Shown here in pieces: positions 46,282 to 53,458 of a stretch of 64,000 nucleotides of DNA. Each line of letters begins with the position of its first letter. Position 1 is the first letter of the stretch. The notes under the pieces are model-generated. The model searched no databases and was not told the origin of the DNA. It was given only the letters and a program-made list of their open reading frames with translations. The stretch lies in assembly GCA_030834905.1 (NCBI GenBank), contig JAUQWZ010000037.1, forward strand, positions 1 to 64,000. The letters run 5' to 3'. Position numbers and translations under genes: made by a program. This DNA comes from Aggregatilineales bacterium (GTDB lineage Bacteria; Chloroflexota; Anaerolineae; Aggregatilineales; Phototrophicaceae).

Positions 46282-47750
46282 CGACCATCCTCGCGCTCGA
46301 CCAGAGCACATCGGCTACCAAAGCGCTGCTGTTCGATCCGGCGGGGCAGGTACTGGATCAGGAATCGCGCCCGCACGAACAGCATTATCCGCAGCCCGGT
46401 TGGGTCGAACACGACGCCGAAGCGATCTACCAGAACACGCTGACCGTCCTGACCACCCTGCTCGCCCGGAACGCAGTGCTGCGCGACTCGGTCGCCTGCC
46501 TGAGCATCACCAACCAGCGCGAGACGATTGTCGTGTTTGACCGTGTGACCGGCAGACCGCTGCGTCCCGCCATCGTCTGGCAGTGCCGCCGGGGCGAATC
46601 CGTCTGCCAGCGCCTAAGCGACGCCGGACACGACACCCGCGTCCACGAACTGACCGGACTCAGGATCGACACCTATTTCCCGGCGTCAAAAATCACCTGG
46701 CTGCTGGAGAATGAGCCGGACATCAAAGCAGCCCTCGACGAGGGACGGGCGCTGATCGGCACAATTGACGCTTATCTCATTTACCGGCTGACCGGCGGCG
46801 CGGTCTTTGCCACCGACGCCACCAACGCCAGCCGCACCCTGCTCTACGATCTCCACAGGCTGGCGTGGAGCGATGAGTTATGTTCCCTGTTCGGCGTGCC
46901 GCCTAAGGCGCTGCCAGAAGTGCGCGACTGTAACGCCCGCTTCGGAACGACGACGCTGGCGGGCGCGCTGGATACGCCGCTGCCGATCTGCGGCGTCATG
47001 GGCGATTCACAGGCGGCGCTGTTCGCTGAACACTGCTTCAGTGTCGGCAGCGCCAAAGTCACCTTTGGCACCGGCTCGTCCGTCCTGGTCAATATCGGCG
47101 ATCAGCCGACGCTGTCCCAAGCGGGAGTCGTGACCGCCGTCGCCTGGCTGCTCAACGGCAAAGCCACCTACGCCTTTGAAGGCATCATCAATTTCACCGG
47201 CGCGACCATCGCCTGGCTGCGCGATCAGCTTCGGCTGATCGACAGCCCGCAGGAAACGCAGGCGCTGGCGCTGGCGGTACCCGATAACGGCGGCGTCTAT
47301 CTCGTTCCGGCGTTCGTCGGCTTGAGCGCGCCGCACTGGCAGCCCAACGCCCGCGCGGCGATTGTCGGCTTGACCCCGGCGGCGACACGGGCGCACGTCG
47401 TCCGCGCCGCGCTGGAATCGATTGCCTACCAGGTGCGCGACGTGATCGAACTGATGAGCAGCGCGGCGGGTATCCGCCTGCAGGAAATTCACGGCGACGG
47501 CGGCATGGTGGGCAATACCTTTTTGATGCAGTTCGTCGCCGATGTCTGCCGTCTGGTCGTGCGCGCGTCCGAAGTGCCGGAGCTTTCGGCGCTGGGCGCG
47601 GCGCAGGCGGGCATGTTAGGTATGGGCATTTATCAGGATGTGGACGCGCTAGAGGCACTGCCCACCGTCAGCTATGCGCCTTCAGACACAGCGCAGCAAA
47701 TCGAAATCTGGTATCAGGGATGGCGCGCTGCCGTTCAGCGCGTGCTGTAG
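46278..47750 (+). CDS. FGGY-family carbohydrate kinase (glycerol-kinase-like)
   Basis: A 490-residue kinase. ILALDQSTSATKALLFDPAG is the N-terminal phosphate loop, TNQRETIVVFDRVTGRPLRP and AIVWQCRRGE are shared with glycerol kinases, FGTGSSVLVNIG and DGGMVGNTFLMQFVADV are in the C-terminal domain. The length is normal. Although close to GlpK in sequence style, the neighbours (SorC regulator, RbsABC importer, transketolase, isomerase) suggest a ketose substrate, such as apulose or another short ketose. It starts within the stop of the transketolase gene. GlpK-like glycerol phosphorylation cannot be excluded. Confidence 0.88.
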   Translation: MTTILALDQSTSATKALLFDPAGQVLDQESRPHEQHYPQPGWVEHDAEAIYQNTLTVLTTLLARNAVLRDSVACLSITNQRETIVVFDRVTGRPLRPAIVWQCRRGESVCQRLSDAGHDTRVHELTGLRIDTYFPASKITWLLENEPDIKAALDEGRALIGTIDAYLIYRLTGGAVFATDATNASRTLLYDLHRLAWSDELCSLFGVPPKALPEVRDCNARFGTTTLAGALDTPLPICGVMGDSQAALFAEHCFSVGSAKVTFGTGSSVLVNIGDQPTLSQAGVVTAVAWLLNGKATYAFEGIINFTGATIAWLRDQLRLIDSPQETQALALAVPDNGGVYLVPAFVGLSAPHWQPNARAAIVGLTPAATRAHVVRAALESIAYQVRDVIELMSSAAGIRLQEIHGDGGMVGNTFLMQFVADVCRLVVRASEVPELSALGAAQAGMLGMGIYQDVDALEALPTVSYAPSDTAQQIEIWYQGWRAAVQRVL

Positions 47751-47769
47751 CTAGAGCAAAGGACAGAAA

Positions 47770-49191
47770 ATGATCGATTATTCCAAAATGACCCTCGGCG
47801 TCATCGTCGGCAACCGCGATTTCTTCCCCGACCGGCTGGTGGGCGAAGGGCGGCAGGACATCCTCGAAGTGCTGTCAGAACTCGGCATCAATGTTGTGAT
47901 TCTGGACGAGGAAACGACCAAGCTGGGCGCGGTGGAAACCTGGGAAAACGCCAAAAAATGCGCCGACCTGTTCAAACGCAGAGCCGACCGCATCGACGGC
48001 ATTCTGGTCACGCTGCCGAATTTCGGCGATGAAAAAGGCGTCGCCGATACCATCCGGCTCGCCGGTTTAAACGTGCCGGTGCTGATTCAGGCGTATCCTG
48101 ACGAACTGGATAAGCTGTTTGTCGAGCGCCGCCGCGACGCCTTCTGCGGCAAGATCTCGGTCTGCAACAACCTGTATCAATACGGCATCCCCTACACGCT
48201 GACGCGGATGCACACCGTTCACCCCAAGACCGACTCGTTCAAACAGGATCTGCGCGATTTCCTCGGCGTTTGCCGCGTGGTCAACCACCTGCGGAACGCC
48301 CGACTCGGCGCGATTGGCGCGCGCCCGAATGCCTTCAACACCACCCGCTACAGCGAGAAGCTGCTGCAGGCGTCCGGCATCAGCGTCAGCACGATTGACC
48401 TGTCCGAAATCTTCGGGCGCGCCAACAAGCTGGCGGACAGCGACACCCGCGTGCGCCAGAGTTGGGAACGCATCGGCGCGTACATCGATACCAGGCTTGT
48501 CCCCTCGGAAGCGGTCGTCAAGCAGGCGAAGCTGGCGGTGGTGATTGACGAGTGGATGCAGGATCTCGACATCGTCGCCTCGGCGATCCAGTGCTGGACA
48601 TCGCTCCAGTCGAACTACGGCGTCAACGTCTGCACCATCATGAGCATGATGAGCGAATCGATGATGCCGAGCGCCTGCGAAGTGGACGTGACCGGCGTCG
48701 CCTCGATGTACGCCCTTCAGTTGGCGCGCCTCAGCCCAAGCGCGCTGGTGGACTGGAACAACAACTACGGCGATGATCCCGATAAGTGCATCCTGTTCCA
48801 CTGCGGCAACTGGGCGAAAAGCTTCCTGGGCAATGAGGCGCGGATGTACAACGCGCCGATCCTCGGCACCAGCATCGGCATCGAAAACACCTACGGGACG
48901 GTCGAAGGCAAGACTCCCGCCGGTCCGTTCAGCTACGCGCGCATCACCACCGACGACCGCAACGGACAGATCAAAACCTACGTTGGCGACGGCGCGTTCC
49001 TGGATGATCCGGTGGAGACGTTTGGCAGTCGGGCGGTGGTGCAGGTGGCAGGCTTGCAGAAGCTGATGCAGTACGTGTGCCGGAACGGCTTCGAGCATCA
49101 CGCAGCGATGACCAACACCTATACGGCGTCGATCCTTAACGAAGCCTTCACCACCTACTTCGGCTGGGAAACCTACTATCACCGTGTCTAG
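47770..49191 (+). CDS. L-fucose/L-arabinose-isomerase-like protein
   Basis: A 473-residue protein. LGVIVGNRDFFPDRLVGEGR at the start, DGILVTLPNFGDEKGVADTI, FCGKISVCNNLYQYGIPYTL and CEVDVTGVASMYALQLARLS, then ILFHCGNWAKSFLG, are the landmarks of the L-fucose isomerase C-terminal-domain family; Glu and Asp in CEVD and His in FHCGN are likely metal ligands. It starts 19 bases after the kinase and ends the operon. It would convert the imported aldose to a ketose for the kinase. The stop codon lies inside the first unit of a 78-base tandem repeat, so the last residues may have been changed by the repeat. Confidence 0.88.
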   Translation: MIDYSKMTLGVIVGNRDFFPDRLVGEGRQDILEVLSELGINVVILDEETTKLGAVETWENAKKCADLFKRRADRIDGILVTLPNFGDEKGVADTIRLAGLNVPVLIQAYPDELDKLFVERRRDAFCGKISVCNNLYQYGIPYTLTRMHTVHPKTDSFKQDLRDFLGVCRVVNHLRNARLGAIGARPNAFNTTRYSEKLLQASGISVSTIDLSEIFGRANKLADSDTRVRQSWERIGAYIDTRLVPSEAVVKQAKLAVVIDEWMQDLDIVASAIQCWTSLQSNYGVNVCTIMSMMSESMMPSACEVDVTGVASMYALQLARLSPSALVDWNNNYGDDPDKCILFHCGNWAKSFLGNEARMYNAPILGTSIGIENTYGTVEGKTPAGPFSYARITTDDRNGQIKTYVGDGAFLDDPVETFGSRAVVQVAGLQKLMQYVCRNGFEHHAAMTNTYTASILNEAFTTYFGWETYYHRV

Positions 49192-49419
49192 TGGCGGGCT
49201 GGAAATCGGAAAATCACTGGGCGACTCACGAGTCGCCCCTACAAGGCGAATTCCAGATATAGTGTCTAGTGGCGGGCTGGAAATCAGAAAATCACTGGGC
49301 GACTCACGAGTCGCCCCTACAAGACAAATTCCAGATATAGTGCCTAGTGGCGGGCTGGAAATCAGAAAATCACTGGGGGCGACTCACGAGTCGCCCCTAC
49401 AAGACAAATTCCAGATATA
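49184..49419. repeat. Three tandem 78-80 bp direct repeats with internal palindrome
   Basis: Units start at 49184, 49262 and 49340; the first two are 78 bp and nearly identical, the third is 80 bp with two extra G. Each begins GTGTCTAG or GTGCCTAG, holds GGGCGACTC-AC-GAGTCGCCC followed by CTACAAG, and ends CAGATATA. The first unit covers the last codons and stop of the isomerase gene. There is no spacer between units, so it is not a CRISPR array. Confidence 0.9.
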
Positions 49420-49446
49420 GTGAAATGGGCACGACCAGCCGAAGGG

Positions 49447-50601
49447 CTACACGCCCGGCAGGCGGCGTACCTCGCCGGGGCGCTTCGGGCTGCCATCCTC
49501 GGCGCTGCCGATGACGGCAAACGCCAGCGCCAGACTGCGCAGGTTGTCGGCGGCGTTGTGATACGGCGCGCGGTTTTCCTCAATCGCGCACAGCAGTTCC
49601 GCCATCGTCCCGTGAAAACCGCTGTCAAACCAGCTTCCCACCAGATTTGGCGTGCTGACGCCGTCGGCGCTGGTAATCTGCACCGTCTGATCCTGCAAGC
49701 CGGGTCCGCTGCTGTGGGCGGTTCCCTTCGTGCCGACCAGATAGGTGCGGTCGTGATGACCATACGGAGTCGCGGCGTTGAAACTGAGCGTCGCCTGAGC
49801 GTTGGGATAATCCACCAGGACGTGCGCCAGCATCGGCGGCTTGGGGCGCTGTCCGGCTGCCGGAGACACCGAGGCAAAGACACGCTCCGGCGGCTGATCG
49901 CCGAAGTAACACGTCAGCATGTCGAACCAGTGAATGGCGAAGTCGTAGAGGACGAGGTGGTGGATATCGTCAAACGGCGTGCCAACCACCCACGAATGAT
50001 CGAAGCTGACCGAGAAATCCGCCCCGATCAGATCGCCCAGCAGCCCGGCGGCGATGGCAAGGCGCATGTAAGCCACGTGCGGTGCCCAGCGCCCATTCTG
50101 ATTAACCGCCAGCCGCGCGCCCTGACGCTCCGCCAGCGCAACCAGACGCTCGCCGGTATCGAGATCGAGCACAAACGGCTTCTGGCTGAGGACGTGCTTT
50201 CGCGCATTCAATGCCGCCTCGATCAGCGCCACACGGTTGGCAGGATGGGTAGCGATATCGACGACTTCGACATCGCCGCGCCGCAGCACGTCGCGATAAT
50301 CGGTATAGACATCTGCCTGCGGAAAGAACGTATCCCGGCGGCTGTTGGCGCGCGCCTCGCTCAGGTCGCACAGGGCGACCACGTTGTAACCCGCCGCCTG
50401 ATAAGCTGCCAGATGCGAAGCGGTGATCCCGCCGCAGCCGATCAGAGCGATGGCAGGATGATAGCTCCTGGGGTCAACCGGAAGATAAGGCAGCGCCGGT
50501 GCAGTCAGAACGTTCTGCTCTGTTTTCCGAACGCCCGCGTAAGACTCCGGTTGTACGGTCTGATTGTCAGATGCTGCTTCAACTGCCTGCTGATCCGCCA
50601 T
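49447..50601 (-). CDS. Gfo/Idh/MocA-family oxidoreductase
   Basis: A 384-residue NAD(P)-dependent sugar oxidoreductase. After a 45-residue low-complexity N terminus comes IALIGCGGITASHLAAYQAA (NAD loop), VEVVDIATHPANRVALIEAA, and HVLSQKPFVLDLDTGERLVA. The usual catalytic EKP motif is QKP here, which keeps the Lys. LVLYDFAIHWFDMLTCYFG holds the D-x-x-x-H residues. It is on the minus strand after gntR, with a weak copy of the regulon palindrome between them. It may oxidise or epimerise a sugar of the same pathway. Confidence 0.88.
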   Translation of the reverse strand: MADQQAVEAASDNQTVQPESYAGVRKTEQNVLTAPALPYLPVDPRSYHPAIALIGCGGITASHLAAYQAAGYNVVALCDLSEARANSRRDTFFPQADVYTDYRDVLRRGDVEVVDIATHPANRVALIEAALNARKHVLSQKPFVLDLDTGERLVALAERQGARLAVNQNGRWAPHVAYMRLAIAAGLLGDLIGADFSVSFDHSWVVGTPFDDIHHLVLYDFAIHWFDMLTCYFGDQPPERVFASVSPAAGQRPKPPMLAHVLVDYPNAQATLSFNAATPYGHHDRTYLVGTKGTAHSSGPGLQDQTVQITSADGVSTPNLVGSWFDSGFHGTMAELLCAIEENRAPYHNAADNLRSLALAFAVIGSAEDGSPKRPGEVRRLPGV

Positions 50602-50655
50602 ACGTGCTGTCCTTCATCAATGCAATAATGCAATCTTCGCGGGTATGAATGTGCA

Positions 50656-50669
50656 AATATACGGATATT
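50656..50669. promoter_or_regulatory. Weak copy of the GntR palindrome, upstream of the Gfo/Idh gene
   Basis: AATATACGGATATT is a palindrome with the same ACGG centre as AATGTACGGACATT at the strong sites but A/T in place of G/C in each arm. It lies between the gntR stop (50691) and the Gfo/Idh start (50601). No clear -35/-10 pair accompanies it. Confidence 0.45.
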
Positions 50670-50690
50670 TAGGCTTAAAAACCGACTCCC

Positions 50691-51467
50691 TCAGGCAGCG
50701 TAGGTATGCCGGGTGCTGTATTCATATTTGTCTGCCCGATACAGGCTGGTCGTATACTCAAAGAACTGGTCATTGTCCAGAAACGTCGTCGTCCTGACCA
50801 CCACCAGCGGATCGCCAACCGCGATTTGCAGCAGTTCCGCCTGTTCGGCATCAGCGACGGTGGCGGTGATCGTGTGCTGAATTTCCTTCACCGTCAGTCG
50901 ATACTCGCGCGCCAGAACGTCATACAATCCCGACTGGTTGAAATCATATTTTTCCAGATCAGGGCAGTGTTCGGTCAGGATGGTCGAATACTGGATGCCA
51001 ACCGGTTCGTCGTCGCCAAAGCGCAGGCGGTTGAGCACCAGACAGGGACTGCCCAGGTGAACCGCAAACACGTCCGGCGAATTCTCATCAATCGTGCCGG
51101 TACGCTGCTCCAGCACCCTGGCGCGGGCGGTGCGCCCCATGTCCGCCATCTGGCGGGTGAAACTGCGATCCAGCAGAAACCTGGTACGGTCCGGCTGGCG
51201 CTTGACGATGGTGCCGCGTCCCGCCCGGCGCGTGATCAAGCCGTCGGCGGCTAAACGCGCCAGCGCCATGCGCATGGTATGCCGCCCGACGTTGTACGCC
51301 TGGCTGAGCACAATTTCCGGCGGCAGCAGCGAATCCGAAGGAGCAGCGCCCTCTTTGATCAACCGGCGCAGATCCTCTTCGATCTGATGATAAAGCGGCA
51401 CCGGGCTGTCAGGATCGAGCACAGCCACACGGATGTCAGAGAGTTCGAGATGGACTGCGCTGGTCAT
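50691..51467 (-). CDS. GntR-family (HutC/UTRA) transcriptional regulator
   Basis: About 258 residues from ATG 51467; the frame also opens at a TTG at 51488, right beside the operator. PVPLYHQIEEDLRRLIKEG and LLPPEIVLSQAYNVGRHTMR with LAADGLITRRAGRGTIV form the winged helix of GntR. The UTRA effector domain follows (VLEQRTGTIDENSPDVF, LRFGDDEPVGIQYSTIL, IQHTITATVADAEQAELL, FEYTTSLYRADKYEY). It is preceded by a promoter overlapping a palindrome that recurs at two more promoters nearby, so it likely represses itself and both catabolic operons until a sugar or sugar phosphate binds. Confidence 0.92.
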   Translation of the reverse strand: MTSAVHLELSDIRVAVLDPDSPVPLYHQIEEDLRRLIKEGAAPSDSLLPPEIVLSQAYNVGRHTMRMALARLAADGLITRRAGRGTIVKRQPDRTRFLLDRSFTRQMADMGRTARARVLEQRTGTIDENSPDVFAVHLGSPCLVLNRLRFGDDEPVGIQYSTILTEHCPDLEKYDFNQSGLYDVLAREYRLTVKEIQHTITATVADAEQAELLQIAVGDPLVVVRTTTFLDNDQFFEYTTSLYRADKYEYSTRHTYAA

Positions 51468-51488
51468 GTGAGAGAGGCTTCCCGCCAA

Positions 51489-51535
51489 AATGTCCGTACA
51501 TTTGGACTATACAACAGTTTCATTTGACTTGTCAA
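51489..51535 (-). promoter_or_regulatory. gntR promoter with operator
   Basis: On the minus strand: TTGACA (51530-51535), 18-base spacer, TATAGT (51506-51511), then CCA and the palindrome AATGTACGGACATT (51489-51502). The operator covers the expected transcription start. Same design as 51666-51711. Confidence 0.8.
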
Positions 51536-51579
51536 CCTGTCATAAAAGGGTGAATTGGTGAAAGTCGAGGATATGTTCC

Positions 51580-51607
51580 GCAGGGGCGCAGCGTGCTGCG
51601 CCCCTGC
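51580..51607. repeat. GCAGGGGCGCAGC palindrome
   Basis: 13-bp perfect arms GCAGGGGCGCAGC (51580-51592) and GCTGCGCCCCTGC (51595-51607). It belongs to the dispersed GGGGCG palindrome family and lies between the two divergent GntR-controlled promoters. Confidence 0.7.
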
Positions 51608-51665
51608 ATGACCACGATCTTCTCCGCATCCTTAAAAAGCGCTTTCTTCCCGATGGCAGGCTTGA

Positions 51666-51711
51666 TTGACACACTGCGCGCCTTTGCATATAATCCGAAT
51701 GTACGGACATT
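51666..51711 (+). promoter_or_regulatory. Consensus promoter with GntR operator, for the SIS-to-phosphotriesterase operon
   Basis: TTGACA (51666-51671), exactly 17 bases, TATAAT (51689-51694): a perfect sigma-70 consensus. CCG follows and then the palindrome AATGTACGGACATT (51698-51711) at the expected start of transcription. Full-consensus promoters usually need tight repression, which the operator can give. The first gene starts at 51887. Confidence 0.85.
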
Positions 51712-51778
51712 TCCGCGACTGCGTTTTATGGGCATCCTTTGGCTGCCCTGCTAAATAACAAGCGCGCCACGATGTCGA

Positions 51779-51853
51779 TTCATAAAATAATGCGGGTTTT
51801 CCGTAGGGACACGATATATCGTGTCCGCCGTATTTAATGAATAAGCTGCATTT
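51779..51853. repeat. Dispersed MITE-like element, copy 2, in the operon leader
   Basis: 75 bases with imperfect terminal inverted repeats (TTCATAAAATAATGCGG against CCGTATTTAATGAAT) and an inner GTAGGGACACGATATATCGTGTCC-type hairpin. It shares ends and core with 28593-28713. It lies between the promoter and the first gene, so it is transcribed in the 5' leader. Confidence 0.7.
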
Positions 51854-51886
51854 CTGGCGCGTAATCGACCCAATAAAGGAGATGTA

Positions 51887-52660
51887 ATGGAAGCTGAACT
51901 CAGCTATATGGATGCCGCAGTCGAAGTGCTGCGTCGCATTCAAGCCACGCAGATGCCGGTCATCCGGCAAGCCGCCGATATCTTCGCGGACACCATCGCC
52001 GGGGACGGGTTGGTTCACATGTTTGGCACCGGACATTCGCGGATGTTCCTCGAAGAAATGTATCCCCGGCATGGCAGCTTCCCCGGCTTCCACCCGATTG
52101 TCGAGCTTTCCCTCACCTACCACAATCAAATCGTCGGCGCGAACGGGCAGCGTCAGGCGATGTTCATCGAGCATATTGAAGGGCTGGCGAAGACGATTCT
52201 GCGCAACTTCGTCATCTCCAAGCCCGACAGCTTCCTGATCTATTCCAACAGCGGCGTCAACGAGGTCGTCGTCGAGATGGCGCTGGAAGCCAAAGCCCGC
52301 GATCTGCCGGTGGTGGCGGTGCTGTCGGTGGCGCACTGCCAAGCCGCCGATCCCAAGCACAGCAGCGGCAAAAAACTGACCGATGCTGCCGACATTGTCA
52401 TCGACAACGGCACGCCGGTTGGCGACGCGCTGGTCACTATCGACGGCTTAGCCGACCCGGTGGGACCCGGTTCGACCATCGGCGCGGCGGCGGTGACCAA
52501 CGCCATCAAGTGCGCCGTCGCCGAACGGCTGGTCGCTAAGGGCGTGCCGTTATACGTCCTGACCAGCAGCGCCCTGATCGGATCGCAGGCATCGGCGGAA
52601 CAGTTTGACCAGTCCTATGACGAATACCGCCGCCGTCTTCTCCGCGTTTACGGAGGCTAA
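51887..52660 (+). CDS. SIS-domain sugar isomerase-like protein (UPF0309 type)
   Basis: A 257-residue SIS-fold protein. LVHMFGTGHSRMFLEEMYPR (about 42-61) is the phosphosugar-binding start, KPDSFLIYSNSGVNEVVVEM the second SIS loop with the Ser-rich turn, and VVAVLSVAHCQAADPKHSSG the third region. The family (UPF0309, related to phosphoheptose isomerase) is poorly characterised. AAGGAG lies before the ATG. It is the first gene of the five-gene GntR-controlled operon. It probably binds or isomerises a phosphorylated sugar such as the PfkB product. Confidence 0.85.
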   Translation: MEAELSYMDAAVEVLRRIQATQMPVIRQAADIFADTIAGDGLVHMFGTGHSRMFLEEMYPRHGSFPGFHPIVELSLTYHNQIVGANGQRQAMFIEHIEGLAKTILRNFVISKPDSFLIYSNSGVNEVVVEMALEAKARDLPVVAVLSVAHCQAADPKHSSGKKLTDAADIVIDNGTPVGDALVTIDGLADPVGPGSTIGAAAVTNAIKCAVAERLVAKGVPLYVLTSSALIGSQASAEQFDQSYDEYRRRLLRVYGG

Positions 52661-52663
52661 ATC

Positions 52664-53440
52664 ATGCGCCTTGAAGGGAAAACAGCCGTCATCAGCGGCG
52701 CGGGGTCGGGCATTGGGCGCGCCTCGGCGGTCGCGTTTGCCCGCGAGGGCGCTCGCGCTGCCCTGCTCGATATCAACGCCGAGGGGCTGCGGGAGACGAT
52801 AGCGACGATAGCCGCCGCTGGCGGCAGCGCCTTCTCCATTGAGACTGACATGACCCGGCAGGACGCCGTCGAAAGCGCCTTTGCCGAAGCGCTGCGGCAG
52901 TTCGGCAGGCTGGATATTGTGTTCAATGTGGCGGGGGCAAGCGGGCGGCGCTGGGGTGACGGTCCCGTCGCCGAATGCACGCTGGAAGGCTGGCAGCGCA
53001 CGCTGGATGTCAACCTCACCAGCGCTTTTCTCGGTAGCCAGTGCGCGGTGCGCCAGATGCTCCAACAGCCGGAAGGCGGCTCGCTGATCAACCTGTCGTC
53101 GGTGCTGGGCATGGTCGGCGGGGATGCCGATTTTGGCACTCATGCCTATGCCGCCGCCAAAGCAGGCATCATCGGGCTGACCCGCGCCATTGCCAGCTAC
53201 TACGCGCCGGACAAAATTCGGGCGAACGTCATCAGTCCCGGCTTGATCGCCACCGGCATGAGCAAACGCGCCCAGTCCAACGAAACTATCCGCGCTCGCC
53301 TGCCGCAGCTTCAGCCGCTGACGGGCGATTTTGGCGCTCCCGAAGATATCGCGCTGGCGGCGCTGTATCTCGGCTCGGACGAGTCCCGCTTTACAACCGG
53401 CGCGGTGCTGACAGTCGATGGCGGCTGGACGGCGCGCTAA
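52664..53440 (+). CDS. Short-chain dehydrogenase/reductase in the GntR operon
   Basis: A 258-residue classical SDR starting three bases after the SIS gene. TAVISGAGSGIGRASAVAFA is the cofactor loop, FNVAGASGRRWGD holds the NAG-like motif (NVAG), SSVLGMVGGDADFGTHAYAAAKAG gives the Ser and YxxxK residues (YAAAK), and FTTGAVLTVDGGWTAR is a normal C terminus. In this pathway it likely oxidises a sugar or polyol to a lactone or keto-sugar; the downstream lactonase-like protein supports that, by inference. Confidence 0.9.
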   Translation: MRLEGKTAVISGAGSGIGRASAVAFAREGARAALLDINAEGLRETIATIAAAGGSAFSIETDMTRQDAVESAFAEALRQFGRLDIVFNVAGASGRRWGDGPVAECTLEGWQRTLDVNLTSAFLGSQCAVRQMLQQPEGGSLINLSSVLGMVGGDADFGTHAYAAAKAGIIGLTRAIASYYAPDKIRANVISPGLIATGMSKRAQSNETIRARLPQLQPLTGDFGAPEDIALAALYLGSDESRFTTGAVLTVDGGWTAR

Positions 53441-53458
53441 TCCTGTAACGAAAGAGAC

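Noticed and set aside
48067..49182. A 371-codon open frame on the minus strand
   Set aside because: Antisense to the isomerase-like gene, with no family motif or ribosome binding site.
49184..49419. Possible CRISPR array
   Set aside because: The 78-bp units follow each other without unique spacers and no cas gene is near.
49184..49420. Small repeat protein of 78 residues with three 26-residue units
   Set aside because: The reading frame exists only because the DNA repeat period is a multiple of three; the palindrome inside each unit and the position over a stop codon point to noncoding repeats.
49420..50628. A 402-codon open frame on the plus strand
   Set aside because: Antisense to the Gfo/Idh/MocA gene, whose motifs are clear.
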